A DNA stretch of 64,000 nt from Marinomonas rhizomae (GTDB lineage Bacteria > Pseudomonadota > Gammaproteobacteria > Pseudomonadales > Marinomonadaceae), in contig NZ_QNSE01000016.1 of assembly GCF_003315485.1 (NCBI RefSeq), forward strand, positions 1 through 64,000, written 5' to 3'. Positions 19,273 to 28,762 of this stretch are shown here, piece after piece. Position 1 is the first letter of the stretch; each line of letters begins with the position of its first letter. Position numbers and translations under genes: made by a program. The notes under the pieces were generated by a model. That model searched no databases and was not told where the DNA came from. It worked only from the letters and a program-made list of their open reading frames with translations.

Positions 19273-20790
19273 TTAACCTTTTAATAACGCGGGATTCTTA
19301 ATCCATTTAACCAAGGTGAAACTACAACATAGGATAATCAAGGTTGCTGGTAGGCCGCCAAGGTTCGATAAGGACTTAACGCCCGCCACGCCTACGGTGC
19401 TGACCATAATCCAAGCGACCAAACCTATGATGGTTCCCCATAACACCTTAATTGGCAATCCCGTTCCTTCTTGTGAGTCAGCATTGAAGTTTTTCACACA
19501 CAAATCACCAATGGCGTCGGTACTGGAATCGGCGGCGGTTACATAAGAGATAAAAGCAATAAATACTAAAATCAATGACGTTATTGAACCAAGCGGCAAC
19601 TCACCAAAGATATGGTAAAGCAATTGCTCTATGCCACCATCATTCAATATAGCATACAAACCACCGTTGCTAGTTTGGTCCATAAAGATGGCCGCGCCAG
19701 AGAACACAGAAATCCATAACAACACAAACAAACTTGGGTAGATGACGTTTACCTGGATAAACTCACGTACGGTATAGCCACGAGCAATCTTACCTAGGAA
19801 CATCGCGGTAATGGGAGCCCAAGCGAACCAAACCGCCCAGTAGAATACGCTCCACCATTGTGGCCATGGATCACTGGCCGCTTGCCCAGTAAATAAGCTG
19901 AGACGGAAGAAGTTTTGCAAGAAAGCACCAAGACCTTCCACGCCAATACCTAACATATAAAGCGTTGGACCAAAGATCAGAGTAAAAGCAAACAATCCAA
20001 TCAATAACCAAAAGTTGACCATGGATAAACGCGCGATGCCTTTGATCAAACCACGTGCAGCAGACAACACAAAGGTCAGCACTATCACGCCGATAATAAT
20101 GCCCAGAGTCAGCGCATTACGTTCTATTGGCAAATATTGACTAGCACCACCCAGAAGGGTTAACGCGCCAGTACCTAACGATGATGCCATACCAACCACT
20201 AACGAATACAACGCCAGCGCATCGATTACATCACCCATACGACCAGTCACGTATTTACCGAAAACGGGGCGTAATGAACTACTGATGGAATATGGAAGCT
20301 TTAGATTGTGGAACACTAAGGCAAAAATTAATGCTGGAACAGCATAAATAGAATAAGGCGTTGGCCCCCAATGCAAAAACATCGCAGAAAAAGCAAACAA
20401 GACAGCATTTGGACTATTACCCTCTATGCCCCAGCTTTCTGGCGGTGAATGTAAATGGTAAAGCGGTTCAGCTGTTGTCCAGAACAACACCCCAACTGCT
20501 AAGGTTGTACATAATACAATCATAAACCAGCGAGATTTACTGAGCTTTGGCGTGGCACTTTCGCCACCAATTCTGACATTTCCCAGTTTAGAAAAATAAG
20601 TAATGACAACCAGCACTAACAGATAAAAACTACCTAGGCTAAATAACCAAGAAAAGTGCGACAGTACGAAGTTATTGGCTATTTTGGTGTATTGTGTAAA
20701 GAGATCCAAATCCACCAAACTGAATATTAATGCACCAACCAAAATAATAAAGGTTGGAAAAAAGACCAGCGGTCTTAGTGACTTAAACAT
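19273..20790 (-). CDS. BCCT family betaine/choline/carnitine-type transporter
   Basis: This 505-residue integral membrane protein has about 12 helices. BCCT landmarks are present: FWTTAEPLYHLHSPPESWG, the AMFLHWGPTPYSIYAVPAL segment, and YVTAADSSTDAIGDLC near the C-terminus. These sodium- or proton-coupled carriers import quaternary ammonium or related zwitterions. The N- and C-terminal regulatory tails of osmoregulated carriers such as BetP are absent, which suits a nutrient carrier. It lies 28 bases downstream of the CocE-type hydrolase, probably in one operon. Confidence 0.92.
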   Translation of the reverse strand: MFKSLRPLVFFPTFIILVGALIFSLVDLDLFTQYTKIANNFVLSHFSWLFSLGSFYLLVLVVITYFSKLGNVRIGGESATPKLSKSRWFMIVLCTTLAVGVLFWTTAEPLYHLHSPPESWGIEGNSPNAVLFAFSAMFLHWGPTPYSIYAVPALIFALVFHNLKLPYSISSSLRPVFGKYVTGRMGDVIDALALYSLVVGMASSLGTGALTLLGGASQYLPIERNALTLGIIIGVIVLTFVLSAARGLIKGIARLSMVNFWLLIGLFAFTLIFGPTLYMLGIGVEGLGAFLQNFFRLSLFTGQAASDPWPQWWSVFYWAVWFAWAPITAMFLGKIARGYTVREFIQVNVIYPSLFVLLWISVFSGAAIFMDQTSNGGLYAILNDGGIEQLLYHIFGELPLGSITSLILVFIAFISYVTAADSSTDAIGDLCVKNFNADSQEGTGLPIKVLWGTIIGLVAWIMVSTVGVAGVKSLSNLGGLPATLIILCCSFTLVKWIKNPALLKG

Positions 20791-20818
20791 GAAATAATAT
20801 CCTCAAAAAGATAATCGA

Positions 20819-22813
20819 TTAAACACCCGTTCGTTTGATGGTTTCTTCAAACTCTTTGCTGAAAACCAGCTCGTCGTCATGAAAGGCTTGCCACGTACTA
20901 GTGACATAAAAATAATCATGGTCACAGCGCATGTGATAGACGCCTTTCAAACCTGTCCACCAGCCTTCTCGACCCATAGTTAAATCAAACACCAGCTTAG
21001 ATTCTGCTGTAAGCGGATCCTCAGGGTGAATCGTCTGCCACTGACTCATGGACATATCAATGTCAGTGTCACAAGAGTTGTAATGCTGTCGACCAAAATC
21101 GTCATGTGTTTCCAGCGTTACCAAACCCGTTTTGTAATCCTGATGAACCACGCGCTCACTGTTAGTGGGGCGTAATGTTTCACCATCAATTGCCACAGGC
21201 GTACCCAACGCAGGCGGCAGCACTTCCGTCACTAGACTTGTTCTATGAGGTACCTTGATATTGCTCAGTGTCGACTCTAAAGTAACCGTAGCATGATCGG
21301 CAGATGGCCAAATGAGCGGCCAACAAGCCGTCGATATAGAAATTCGTAAGCGGTGGCCTGCTGGCACCTTGTAGGCAACATGATTAATAGGAATGGCGAC
21401 CTGATACAGCTCATCAGGCGTTAGCGGCTCAACAAACTCGTGGCTATCACGATGTGTTAGATTTAGCACACCAACACTAATACGCGTCACAGCACCATCT
21501 GGATGAACATCGCATACTCGCACGGCTAGGTTTGCTGCGGGCTTATCGCTGCGAATGGCTAGATTCGCGATCACTTGCCCTGCAATCGCTAAATCGTCCC
21601 CTAAAGGCAAGGTGTCAAAACAGAGTGAGCCGGCGTCATCCGCTCGCTGATCCGCAGGCTGTTCCATCTCTAGACGAATCCCAACACACAAACGTCCACC
21701 ATTTAGGCCAACGGTCTGAGGTGAACAAACTTTCTGTGCTATAGCATTGTCTTGCTGTGTTTCGAGCAATTGTCCGTTCGATGGAAAAAAGGTTTTCCAC
21801 TCGGTTTGAGGCGATGGCCAAACAGGCTCTGAAATCCATTGTCCAGAACGTTGGTCATAATCTGACTGAGGACGAACACTGTCTTGCATGTAGTAGCTTA
21901 ATTCCGGTTCATCATCGATGCCGTTTTCAATGCCTTTTAGCCAGCGATCCCACCAACGCACAGATTCTTTTACATAGTCCATCTTAGGATTTGGATACGC
22001 GATATTGGGATATTTATGTGCCCAAGGGCCAACTAGCCCCTTACAAGGCACATCAAGATTTTCGAGCAGGCTAAATACAGTATTACGATAATTATCAGCC
22101 CAACCACTCATCGCATAAACAGGAATTTTAATATCACCGTAGTTTTCGCATATGGAGCCATGTTTCCAATAGTCATTGCGTACTTGCTCGGTGAGCCAAG
22201 GTTTTGCCAAAAATGGCATCTGGTTTAAACGATCTAACCACTGTTCTTTCCAACCATCGCCAACTAACTTAGCATCTGGTGCTCGGCCTTGCGCATACGC
22301 CCAGAAAAACGATGCCCAATCGAGGTTATCGTTCAGCAAACAGCCTCCCATATAATGCACATCTGTAGCATAACGATCATCGGTTGAGCATTGGGTAATA
22401 ATGGCTTTTAGTGCCGGCGGATTAAGTGCTGCGACTTGCAGCGAATTAAACCCACCCCATGAAATCCCCACCATACCGACGTCACCACTACACCAAGGCT
22501 GTTCCGCCAACCAAGCGATAATATCGAAACCATCTTGCAACTCTTGCTCGGTGTATTCGTCCGTTGTATGTCCTTCTGATTCCCCACAGCCTCGCAGATC
22601 AACGCGGATACAGGCATAGCCTTGCTCAGCAGTTTGCGCCATGGTTATTTCATCTCGAACGATCGTGCCATCGTTTTTTCGATATGGTAAAAATTCCAAA
22701 ATAGCAGGGACGGGTTTGTCATTAGCATCGCTTGGCAACCAAGCGCGATAAGCCAGCTTAGTGCCATCAGGTAATGGCAACATAGCATGATGTATATGTT
22801 TGACGTTTTGCAT
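20819..22813 (-). CDS. CocE/NonD family hydrolase (X-Pro dipeptidyl-peptidase S15 fold)
   Basis: This 664-residue cytoplasmic alpha/beta hydrolase has no signal peptide. The nucleophile is S118 in GMVGISWGGFNS, and the His is in GPWAHKYP. The region after residue 330 is the beta-sandwich X-Pro dipeptidyl-peptidase C-terminal domain (RPQSDYDQRSGQW onward). The family contains cocaine esterase, glutaryl acylases and X-Pro peptidases. Cotranscription with a BCCT carrier suggests the substrate is an ester or amide of a quaternary amine brought in by that carrier; this is inference. It is divergent from the LysR gene. Confidence 0.87.
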   Translation of the reverse strand: MQNVKHIHHAMLPLPDGTKLAYRAWLPSDANDKPVPAILEFLPYRKNDGTIVRDEITMAQTAEQGYACIRVDLRGCGESEGHTTDEYTEQELQDGFDIIAWLAEQPWCSGDVGMVGISWGGFNSLQVAALNPPALKAIITQCSTDDRYATDVHYMGGCLLNDNLDWASFFWAYAQGRAPDAKLVGDGWKEQWLDRLNQMPFLAKPWLTEQVRNDYWKHGSICENYGDIKIPVYAMSGWADNYRNTVFSLLENLDVPCKGLVGPWAHKYPNIAYPNPKMDYVKESVRWWDRWLKGIENGIDDEPELSYYMQDSVRPQSDYDQRSGQWISEPVWPSPQTEWKTFFPSNGQLLETQQDNAIAQKVCSPQTVGLNGGRLCVGIRLEMEQPADQRADDAGSLCFDTLPLGDDLAIAGQVIANLAIRSDKPAANLAVRVCDVHPDGAVTRISVGVLNLTHRDSHEFVEPLTPDELYQVAIPINHVAYKVPAGHRLRISISTACWPLIWPSADHATVTLESTLSNIKVPHRTSLVTEVLPPALGTPVAIDGETLRPTNSERVVHQDYKTGLVTLETHDDFGRQHYNSCDTDIDMSMSQWQTIHPEDPLTAESKLVFDLTMGREGWWTGLKGVYHMRCDHDYFYVTSTWQAFHDDELVFSKEFEETIKRTGV

Positions 22814-22893
22814 ACAATCCTTTCGTTTTATTTGTGTTTTATATCCATATTAGGAGGCTTGAATTGTAAGTAAAACGCTATTTTGTTAGGCTA

Positions 22894-22914
22894 CCTTGAA
22901 CTAAAAGTTCAGGG
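22894..22914. promoter_or_regulatory. Candidate LysR operator
   Basis: TGAACT (22897-22902), three bases, then AGTTCA (22906-22911) form a perfect palindrome. It is flanked by CC and GG and contains the T-N11-A pattern used by LysR regulators. It lies 12 bases before the lysR ATG, between the divergent genes. Confidence 0.55.
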
Positions 22915-22925
22915 TTAATATTTAC

Positions 22926-23852
22926 ATGCCGATAAATAACCGAACAATTCCTTCTTTAAGCAGCCTTATTTTGTTTGAAGCATCGGCTCGTCTTGGCACG
23001 CTAACCAGCGCCGCTAATGAGCTATGTGTTTCCCCAACCGCTGTCAGTAAACAAATCAAACAACTAGAGAGCTTCCTTAACACCAAATTATTTATCCGTA
23101 AAAAAACGGGGCTGGAATTAACCCAAAAGGGGCAAATTTATTTAAAAAGTGTCAGTCAAGCTCTGACGTTATTGGCAGAAGAATCCCAAAAAATGGATGA
23201 TAAAGTCTCTCCTCTCCCTCTGAATTTAGAAATTGGCACCTGCTTCAGCCATTTTTGGTTAATCCCTCATTTAGATGACTTCCGAGATAAATACCCAGAC
23301 ATCATGCTCAATATCAGCATTAATAATGAGCGCAATATGAGTGAAGTGAAAAGTGATGAATATGATGTCGCGTTTTATTACTCCTCCTTAAAAACGTCCT
23401 CCAAGAACAATTTTTTACTGTTTAACGAGCGCATGCTATTAGTGTGTAGCCCTAGCTTTCTAACAAAACGCCCTGAGTGTCAAAATCTAGACAACATCTG
23501 GCAGCAGCCTCTGCTAGGACTAAAAGATGCACCTGATTTTTGGGAAAACTGGCGTACATGGGCGGCGCATACAGGAATAAATTATCAAGAGCCATTAAAC
23601 CAAATTCAGATGGAGGATCAGATTGCTGTCGTTCATGCCGCCCAAAATGGCTTAGGCATTGCTCTCGCCTGGGATTGGCATATTAAAGACCTAATAACAG
23701 AAGGCAGCTTAGTTGCGCTTACTCCACCCATAGAATGCAACAACAACGCATTTTTCCTGACGCGAACAGAAAACGCCAACCAATATAGCTCCGAATCTTT
23801 TATCAACTGGGTTATGGAATTGGTGGCCAACCAAAATCACAGCAAAGTCTAA
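22926..23852 (+). CDS. LysR family regulator (GcvA-like)
   Basis: This 308-residue protein has an N-terminal winged helix (SLILFEASARLGTLTSAANELCVSPTAVSKQIKQLE, residues about 11-46). A periplasmic-binding-protein-like effector domain follows (LEIGTCFSHFWLIPHLDDF and on). The opening is like the GcvA/AmpR branch. By the usual rule for LysR genes it should regulate the divergent hydrolase-BCCT pair; the palindrome between them supports that. Confidence 0.92.
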   Translation: MPINNRTIPSLSSLILFEASARLGTLTSAANELCVSPTAVSKQIKQLESFLNTKLFIRKKTGLELTQKGQIYLKSVSQALTLLAEESQKMDDKVSPLPLNLEIGTCFSHFWLIPHLDDFRDKYPDIMLNISINNERNMSEVKSDEYDVAFYYSSLKTSSKNNFLLFNERMLLVCSPSFLTKRPECQNLDNIWQQPLLGLKDAPDFWENWRTWAAHTGINYQEPLNQIQMEDQIAVVHAAQNGLGIALAWDWHIKDLITEGSLVALTPPIECNNNAFFLTRTENANQYSSESFINWVMELVANQNHSKV

Positions 23853-23968
23853 CGCCTCGCACTTCACTCTACCGATACCATGATGATTTTGCCTGGCTAT
23901 TATTTAAAGACGATGGCTTTTTCTATTTGTTACACTGTCAGAAATAACACCAAATAAGAGAGAGTTGT

Positions 23969-24829
23969 ATGGCTAGTATTGGTTTTTTAGGTTTAGGCAT
24001 CATGGGTAAGGCGATGGCGGCGAATTTAGTTAAGGCTGGATTCGATGTGACGGTATGGAATCGAAATTCAGCCAAGTGCGCTGAGTTAGTAGCCTTGGGA
24101 GCTCGCCAAGGTACAACACCAAAAGACGTCGCGGCTAGCTGTGATATCACCTTTGCGATGGTGTCTGACCCTGAAGCCGCGTTGGCGCTTTGCCAAGGTC
24201 CAAACGGCGTTATGGCAGGAATGGGCGCTGGTCGTGGTTATGTTGATATGTCTACCGTAGACGACAACACCTCAAAAACCATTGCCGGTTTAATTACCCA
24301 AGTAGGCGGACGATTTTTAGAAGCACCGGTTTCCGGTACAAAAAAACCCGCTGAAGATGGTACTTTGATCATTCTAGCCGCAGGCGATCAATCTCTTTAT
24401 GACGATGTTAAACCCGCGTTTGAAGTGATGGGAAAAATGTCACCGTATCTTGGCGACGTCGGCCAAGGCGCTAACATGAAACTCGTGGTCAATATGATGA
24501 TGGGCGGCATGTTAAGCATTTTCAGCGAAGGCATGTCTTTGGGACAAAAAGCTGGTTTAGACGGTCAGCAGATTTTAGACATAGTCGATGCTGGCGCTAT
24601 GGCGAATCCGATGTTTAAAGGCAAAGGCGCCATGTTATTGAATGAAAACTACACCACCAGTTTTCCCCTTAAACACATGCAAAAAGATTTGCGCCTTGCC
24701 GTTGCCCTAGGCGATCAACTTGAGCAACCTTTGCCAACCGCCGCGATTGCCAATGAAGCCTTTAAACAAGCGATAAAAGCAGGCTTTGCGGAGGAAGACA
24801 TTGCCGCGGTTTATAAAGTGATAAAGTAA
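23969..24829 (+). CDS. Beta-hydroxyacid dehydrogenase, glyoxylate/succinic semialdehyde reductase type
   Basis: This 286-residue protein has an N-terminal Rossmann motif GFLGLGIMGKAMAANLVKAG, a WNRN dinucleotide-specificity loop, the substrate signature FLEAPVSGTKKPAEDG and catalytic Lys in GANMKLVVNMMMGG. These fit the GLYR branch of the 3-hydroxyisobutyrate dehydrogenase family, which prefers NADPH and reduces glyoxylate and succinic semialdehyde. It is separated from lysR by 116 bases and may be an independent unit. Confidence 0.82.
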   Translation: MASIGFLGLGIMGKAMAANLVKAGFDVTVWNRNSAKCAELVALGARQGTTPKDVAASCDITFAMVSDPEAALALCQGPNGVMAGMGAGRGYVDMSTVDDNTSKTIAGLITQVGGRFLEAPVSGTKKPAEDGTLIILAAGDQSLYDDVKPAFEVMGKMSPYLGDVGQGANMKLVVNMMMGGMLSIFSEGMSLGQKAGLDGQQILDIVDAGAMANPMFKGKGAMLLNENYTTSFPLKHMQKDLRLAVALGDQLEQPLPTAAIANEAFKQAIKAGFAEEDIAAVYKVIK

Positions 24830-24846
24830 TGACTGTTTAAGGATAA

Positions 24847-24900
24847 GAGAGAAGATAGACTGGCATTCAAATGCCTGTCTATCTTCCCTCTCCTATTTTT
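24847..24900. terminator. Terminator between convergent genes
   Basis: GAAGATAGAC (24851-24860), T, GGCAT pairs with ATGCC, T, GTCTATCTTC (24877-24886) around a four-base loop. It makes a 15-pair hairpin with one T-T mismatch. Further GAGAG/CTCTC pairing and T-rich DNA follow on the plus strand. Confidence 0.75.
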
Positions 24901-24932
24901 CTTTTCCTGATTAGAGAGCGGCAACCGAAAAA

Positions 24933-25691
24933 TCAAGCCGTTAAAATATCAATACCTTTATCTCTCAATTCATTGAACGCACTTTCTGGCAGACCTGAGT
25001 CGGTGATAATGGTATCAATTCGCTCCATATCCAATGCATGAAAGGCGGCAATTTTCCCATATTTAGAGGTGTCGGAAACCAGACAAACAGTTTTCGATGA
25101 TTTGGCAATAGCATGCTTAACAATGACTTTATCTTCATTCGGCGTAGATAGCCCTTTTAAATTCCAAGACGAGGTCGAGATAAAGGCAATATCAATGTTC
25201 ATGCTTAATAAAAAATCAGCTACTTTTGATCCAACGGTAGACTGGTTCTGTCGGTCGATTTTTCCACCTGTATGGTAAATATCGTTAGCCGAATTCGCCA
25301 TTAAGTAAGCCGATATAGCAAAGTCGTTAGTGATAATGAGCAGGTCATTTCTTTGGGTTATTTGGTGAGCAATTTCTAACGTTGTGGTGCCTGCATCAAG
25401 GTATATCGTCATATTTGGAGCAATGATACTCGATGCCAACTTGCCAATTTGCTCTTTCTCAGCGGCAAACTGGGTGATTTTAATATCATGCGAGAGCTCA
25501 ATATGAATGTTCCTTGCTAGCTGCACACCTCCAGAAACTGAACTAACTTTGCCAATAGCCTCAAGTTTTTCAATGTCTCGACGAATAGTCATATGAGACA
25601 CATTAAATAAATCAACTAACTCTGAAATACTCACTACTTCTTGATTCTTTAATAATGTCAGGATCTTTCTTTGCCGCTCTACTGGAATCAT
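24933..25691 (-). CDS. DeoR family regulator of the tetronate genes (YgbI-like)
   Basis: This 252-residue protein starts at the ATG at 25691 (MIPVERQRKILTLL), which aligns with the family; a TTG five codons upstream is a less likely start. The DeoR helix-turn-helix is VVSISELVDLFNVSHMTIRRDIEKLEAIGKVSSVSGG. The sugar-phosphate-sensing domain carries LDAGTTTLEIAHQI and ITNDFAISAYLM. In E. coli the related YgbI neighbours the ygbJKLMN tetronate genes. Here it diverges from the equivalent operon, so it is the probable repressor, sensing a phosphorylated intermediate. Confidence 0.9.
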   Translation of the reverse strand: MIPVERQRKILTLLKNQEVVSISELVDLFNVSHMTIRRDIEKLEAIGKVSSVSGGVQLARNIHIELSHDIKITQFAAEKEQIGKLASSIIAPNMTIYLDAGTTTLEIAHQITQRNDLLIITNDFAISAYLMANSANDIYHTGGKIDRQNQSTVGSKVADFLLSMNIDIAFISTSSWNLKGLSTPNEDKVIVKHAIAKSSKTVCLVSDTSKYGKIAAFHALDMERIDTIITDSGLPESAFNELRDKGIDILTA

Positions 25692-25972
25692 CTTTCCGCC
25701 GTTCAATTCACAAAATTACTTCCACTGCAGCTTAACAAAAAAAAATCGCTATGTGAATTTATGTGAAAAAATATCGATACAATCCATGAAAGCATTAGTT
25801 TTCACGCTATTCATCACTATAGCAACACAGCGCATAGACAAAAAACACAAAAACCTTTCATAATATGTGTTAATTATTGTTGAAATATGTGAAATAAAGC
25901 GTTTTAATCATTACCATCGATTATAAAATCACAAATCTGAACATAAACTAACAATAATTCAGTAGGTATTGT
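25692..25972. promoter_or_regulatory. Divergent control region with repeated TATGTGAA sites
   Basis: This AT-rich region holds repeated hexamers. TATGTGAA occurs at 25750-25757 (tandem ATGTGAA at 25761-25767, exactly ten bases on) and at 25886-25893. TATGTGTT occurs at 25864-25871, and the inverse TTCACA at 25707-25712. Spacing of about one helical turn and the position between deoR and ltnD make these candidate DeoR operators. No gene is seen here. Confidence 0.55.
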
Positions 25973-26875
25973 ATGACAAATAAAGCGAAATCCGTCGGCG
26001 TGATCGGACTAGGCTCAATGGGCATGGGCGCGGCCAAGTCTTGTATCAACGCAGGATTAGACGTCTATGGTTTTGACTTAAACCCTAAGGCACTAGAAGA
26101 GCTAAACCTTGCCGGTGCTAAAGCAGTTGCCAGTAGTGCTTTAGATTTTACCGATCAACTAGACGCCGTCTTGGTACTTGTCGTAAACGCAAAACAAGTT
26201 AACTCCGTATTATTTGATAGCGGCTTAACCGCTTTACTAAAACCACAAACTGCTGTCATGGTATCCGCAACTATTTCCGCTGAAGATGCGAAAGCCATTC
26301 ACCAAAAGCTCTCTCAACACCAATTATTGATGCTCGATGCGCCCGTGTCTGGCGGTGCAGCGAAAGCGGCAACAGGTGACATGACTGTCATGGCATCCGG
26401 ATCAGTAGAAGCCTTCGAGAAACTACAGCCTGTCCTAGATGCGACAGCGGCTAAAGTATACAACATTGGCGAAGAGATTGGCCTTGGTGCGACGGTTAAA
26501 ATCATTCATCAATTGCTCGCTGGTGTACATATTGCCGCTGGTGCAGAAGCGATGGCGCTTGCTGCTCGTGCAAACATCCCGCTTGATCTTATGTATGACG
26601 TTGTCACCAATGCCGCAGGCAACTCTTGGATGTTTGAAAACCGCATGAAACATGTTGTCGATGGCGACTATTCACCTAAATCTATGGTGGATATTTTTGT
26701 TAAAGACTTAAACCTTGTTGCAGATACTGCCAAAGAATTGAAGTTCCCTCTTCCTTTATCTAGCACCGCTTTACATATGTTCCTTTCTGCTAGTAACGCA
26801 GGTTTCGGCCAAGAAGATGACAGCGCGGTTATCAAGATCTTTGATGGCATCAATTTACCAGGCGTGGAGAAGTAA
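25973..26875 (+). CDS. ltnD: L-threonate dehydrogenase
   Basis: This 300-residue member of the beta-hydroxyacid dehydrogenase family (E. coli YgbJ) has a Rossmann motif VIGLGSMGMGAAKSCINAG, the substrate signature LDAPVSGGAAKAATGDMTVMASG, catalytic Lys in ATVKIIHQLLAG, and a C-terminal helical domain. It oxidises the C2 hydroxyl of L-threonate to 2-oxo-tetronate using NAD. It is the first gene of the operon; otnK starts one base after its stop. The clustered kinase, decarboxylase and isomerase support the assignment. Confidence 0.92.
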   Translation: MTNKAKSVGVIGLGSMGMGAAKSCINAGLDVYGFDLNPKALEELNLAGAKAVASSALDFTDQLDAVLVLVVNAKQVNSVLFDSGLTALLKPQTAVMVSATISAEDAKAIHQKLSQHQLLMLDAPVSGGAAKAATGDMTVMASGSVEAFEKLQPVLDATAAKVYNIGEEIGLGATVKIIHQLLAGVHIAAGAEAMALAARANIPLDLMYDVVTNAAGNSWMFENRMKHVVDGDYSPKSMVDIFVKDLNLVADTAKELKFPLPLSSTALHMFLSASNAGFGQEDDSAVIKIFDGINLPGVEK

Positions 26876-26876
26876 T

Positions 26877-28130
26877 ATGTTATTAGGTGTTATTGCTGAC
26901 GACTTTACTGGTGCTACCGATATTGCAGGTTTTCTTGTTGAAAATGGCATGCGTACTATTCAAGTGAACGGTATTCCTTCGGCAAATATGGAGATAAATG
27001 CAGACGCAGTTGTCGTGAGTCTAAAGTCGCGCTCATGCCCGACCGAACAAGCGATTGAACAGTCTGTTGCGGCTCTGAAATGGCTTCAAGCACAAGGCTG
27101 TCAGCAATTCTATTTTAAATACTGCTCAACCTTTGATAGCACTGCTAAAGGCAACATCGGTCCAGTAACGGATGCGCTTTTGGATGTATTGGGCGAAGAC
27201 TTTACTATTGTCTGCCCTGCCCTTCCAGTTAACGGACGCACGGTTTTTAACGGCCACCTTTTTGTGCTTGGTCAGCTACTCAGTGAATCGGGTATGCGCA
27301 ACCATCCAGTCACCCCAATGACGAATTCTAATCTTATGGATTTGATGGACGCGCAATCTAAAGGCAAAACAGGGCTGATTAATTATCAAAGTATTGAGCA
27401 AGGCGCAGACGCCATTATTGGTGAATTCGCTGAGCTAAAAGCACAAGGGAAACGTTACGCAGTCGTTGATGCTTTTAAAGCAGAACACCTTAACGAAATT
27501 GGCAAAGCCGCTCGCTCATTGAAATTAGTCACTGGCGGTTCAGGGTTAGCTGCAGGTATTGCAAAAAACTGGGATGAACATTTACAAGACCAAACCCAAG
27601 CAAAACAAGCAGGTCACCCAGCCAAAGCACCAACTGTCATATTTTCAGGCTCATGTTCTGTTATGACAAACAAGCAAGTTGAGCTTTATAAAGCCAAAGC
27701 GCCTTTCTTTGCCCTTGATATTGAGCAGTGTATGAGCAATGAAAACTATGTCAACGACGTGTTTGACTGGGTTATCAGCCATACTAACGAGTCATTGGCT
27801 CCTATCGTTTATGCCACGGCAGACGCTGAAAAACTCAAAACGATTCAGCAGCAATACGGCGCAGAGACGTCCAGCCAAGCAGTTGAAACTCTCTTTAGTT
27901 TGCTGGCTATCAAGCTGCAAGATTCCGGCATACGTAATTTTATCGTTGCAGGTGGCGAGACATCAGGCGTTGTAACTCAAAGCCTAAAAGTCGATAGCTT
28001 TCACATCGGCCCTCAAATTGCCCCTGGCGTGCCTTGGGTAAAAGCCATCAATCAAGATTTATCACTTGCGCTTAAATCTGGCAATTTTGGCGATGAGCAC
28101 TTTTTCACTACCGCTCAGGGGTACTTTTAA
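26877..28130 (+). CDS. otnK: 3-oxo-tetronate kinase
   Basis: This 417-residue four-carbon acid sugar kinase of the OtnK/YgbK family has N-terminal LLGVIADDFTGATDIAGFLVENGMRTIQV and C-terminal nucleotide-binding NFIVAGGETSGVVTQSLKV. It phosphorylates 3-oxo-tetronate at O4. I use the ATG at 26877, which has GGAG upstream and aligns with the family, rather than an in-frame ATG at 26817 that lies inside ltnD. Its TAA overlaps the otnC ATG (TAATG), so translation is coupled. Confidence 0.95.
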   Translation: MLLGVIADDFTGATDIAGFLVENGMRTIQVNGIPSANMEINADAVVVSLKSRSCPTEQAIEQSVAALKWLQAQGCQQFYFKYCSTFDSTAKGNIGPVTDALLDVLGEDFTIVCPALPVNGRTVFNGHLFVLGQLLSESGMRNHPVTPMTNSNLMDLMDAQSKGKTGLINYQSIEQGADAIIGEFAELKAQGKRYAVVDAFKAEHLNEIGKAARSLKLVTGGSGLAAGIAKNWDEHLQDQTQAKQAGHPAKAPTVIFSGSCSVMTNKQVELYKAKAPFFALDIEQCMSNENYVNDVFDWVISHTNESLAPIVYATADAEKLKTIQQQYGAETSSQAVETLFSLLAIKLQDSGIRNFIVAGGETSGVVTQSLKVDSFHIGPQIAPGVPWVKAINQDLSLALKSGNFGDEHFFTTAQGYF

Positions 28131-28762
28131 TGAATGAAGCTGAATTGAGACAACAGATGGTCGACTTAGCTCGCTCTATGTTCGATCGTGGCTACGCAAC
28201 AGGTGGTGCCGGTAACTTATCGTTGAAACTACCTAATGGTCATTTCTTAGCAACACCGACAGGTTCATCTTTTGGTCGCTTAGTTGCAGAAGACCTGTCT
28301 GTCGTTGATAAAAACGGTAACCACCTATCTGGTAAACGACCTTCAAAAGAAGTGGCTTTTCATTTAGCCATTTATGAGAAAGATCCAAACTGCAACGCTA
28401 TTGTGCATTTGCACTCTACTTATTTAACGGCACTTTCTTGTCTAGAGAATTTAGATCCTAATAACGCCATCAAAGCATTTACGCCTTACTACGTGATGCG
28501 AGTCGGTGAGCTTCCGGTCGTTCCTTACTATCGTCCAGGCTCCCCACATATTGCTGAAGACCTTGCAAAACTGGCAGGCAAATATCGAGCATTTTTACTA
28601 GCTAATCATGGGCCAATCATTACTGGCAGCGATTTTTTAGACGCTGTTGATAATGCAGAAGAGCTAGAAGAAACCGCTAAATTGTTCTTTTTATTAGCAA
28701 ACAAACCTACCCGTTATTTAACCGATGACGAAGTAACTGATCTAAAAGGGAGAGGCAAATAA
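28130..28762 (+). CDS. otnC: 3-oxo-tetronate 4-phosphate decarboxylase
   Basis: This 210-residue class II aldolase-fold enzyme (E. coli YgbL) has GGAGNLSLKLPNG near the N-terminus, the conserved Glu in RPSKEVAFHLAIY, metal-binding His in IVHLHSTYLTAL, and a third His in LLANHGPIITGSD. It decarboxylates 3-oxo-tetronate 4-phosphate to dihydroxyacetone phosphate. Its start overlaps the otnK stop and its stop overlaps the otnI start. Confidence 0.94.
   Translation: MNEAELRQQMVDLARSMFDRGYATGGAGNLSLKLPNGHFLATPTGSSFGRLVAEDLSVVDKNGNHLSGKRPSKEVAFHLAIYEKDPNCNAIVHLHSTYLTALSCLENLDPNNAIKAFTPYYVMRVGELPVVPYYRPGSPHIAEDLAKLAGKYRAFLLANHGPIITGSDFLDAVDNAEELEETAKLFFLLANKPTRYLTDDEVTDLKGRGK

Noticed and set aside
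26817..26876. Earlier in-frame start for otnK
   Set aside because: It lies inside ltnD; the ATG at 26877 has a GGAG site and matches the family N-terminus.
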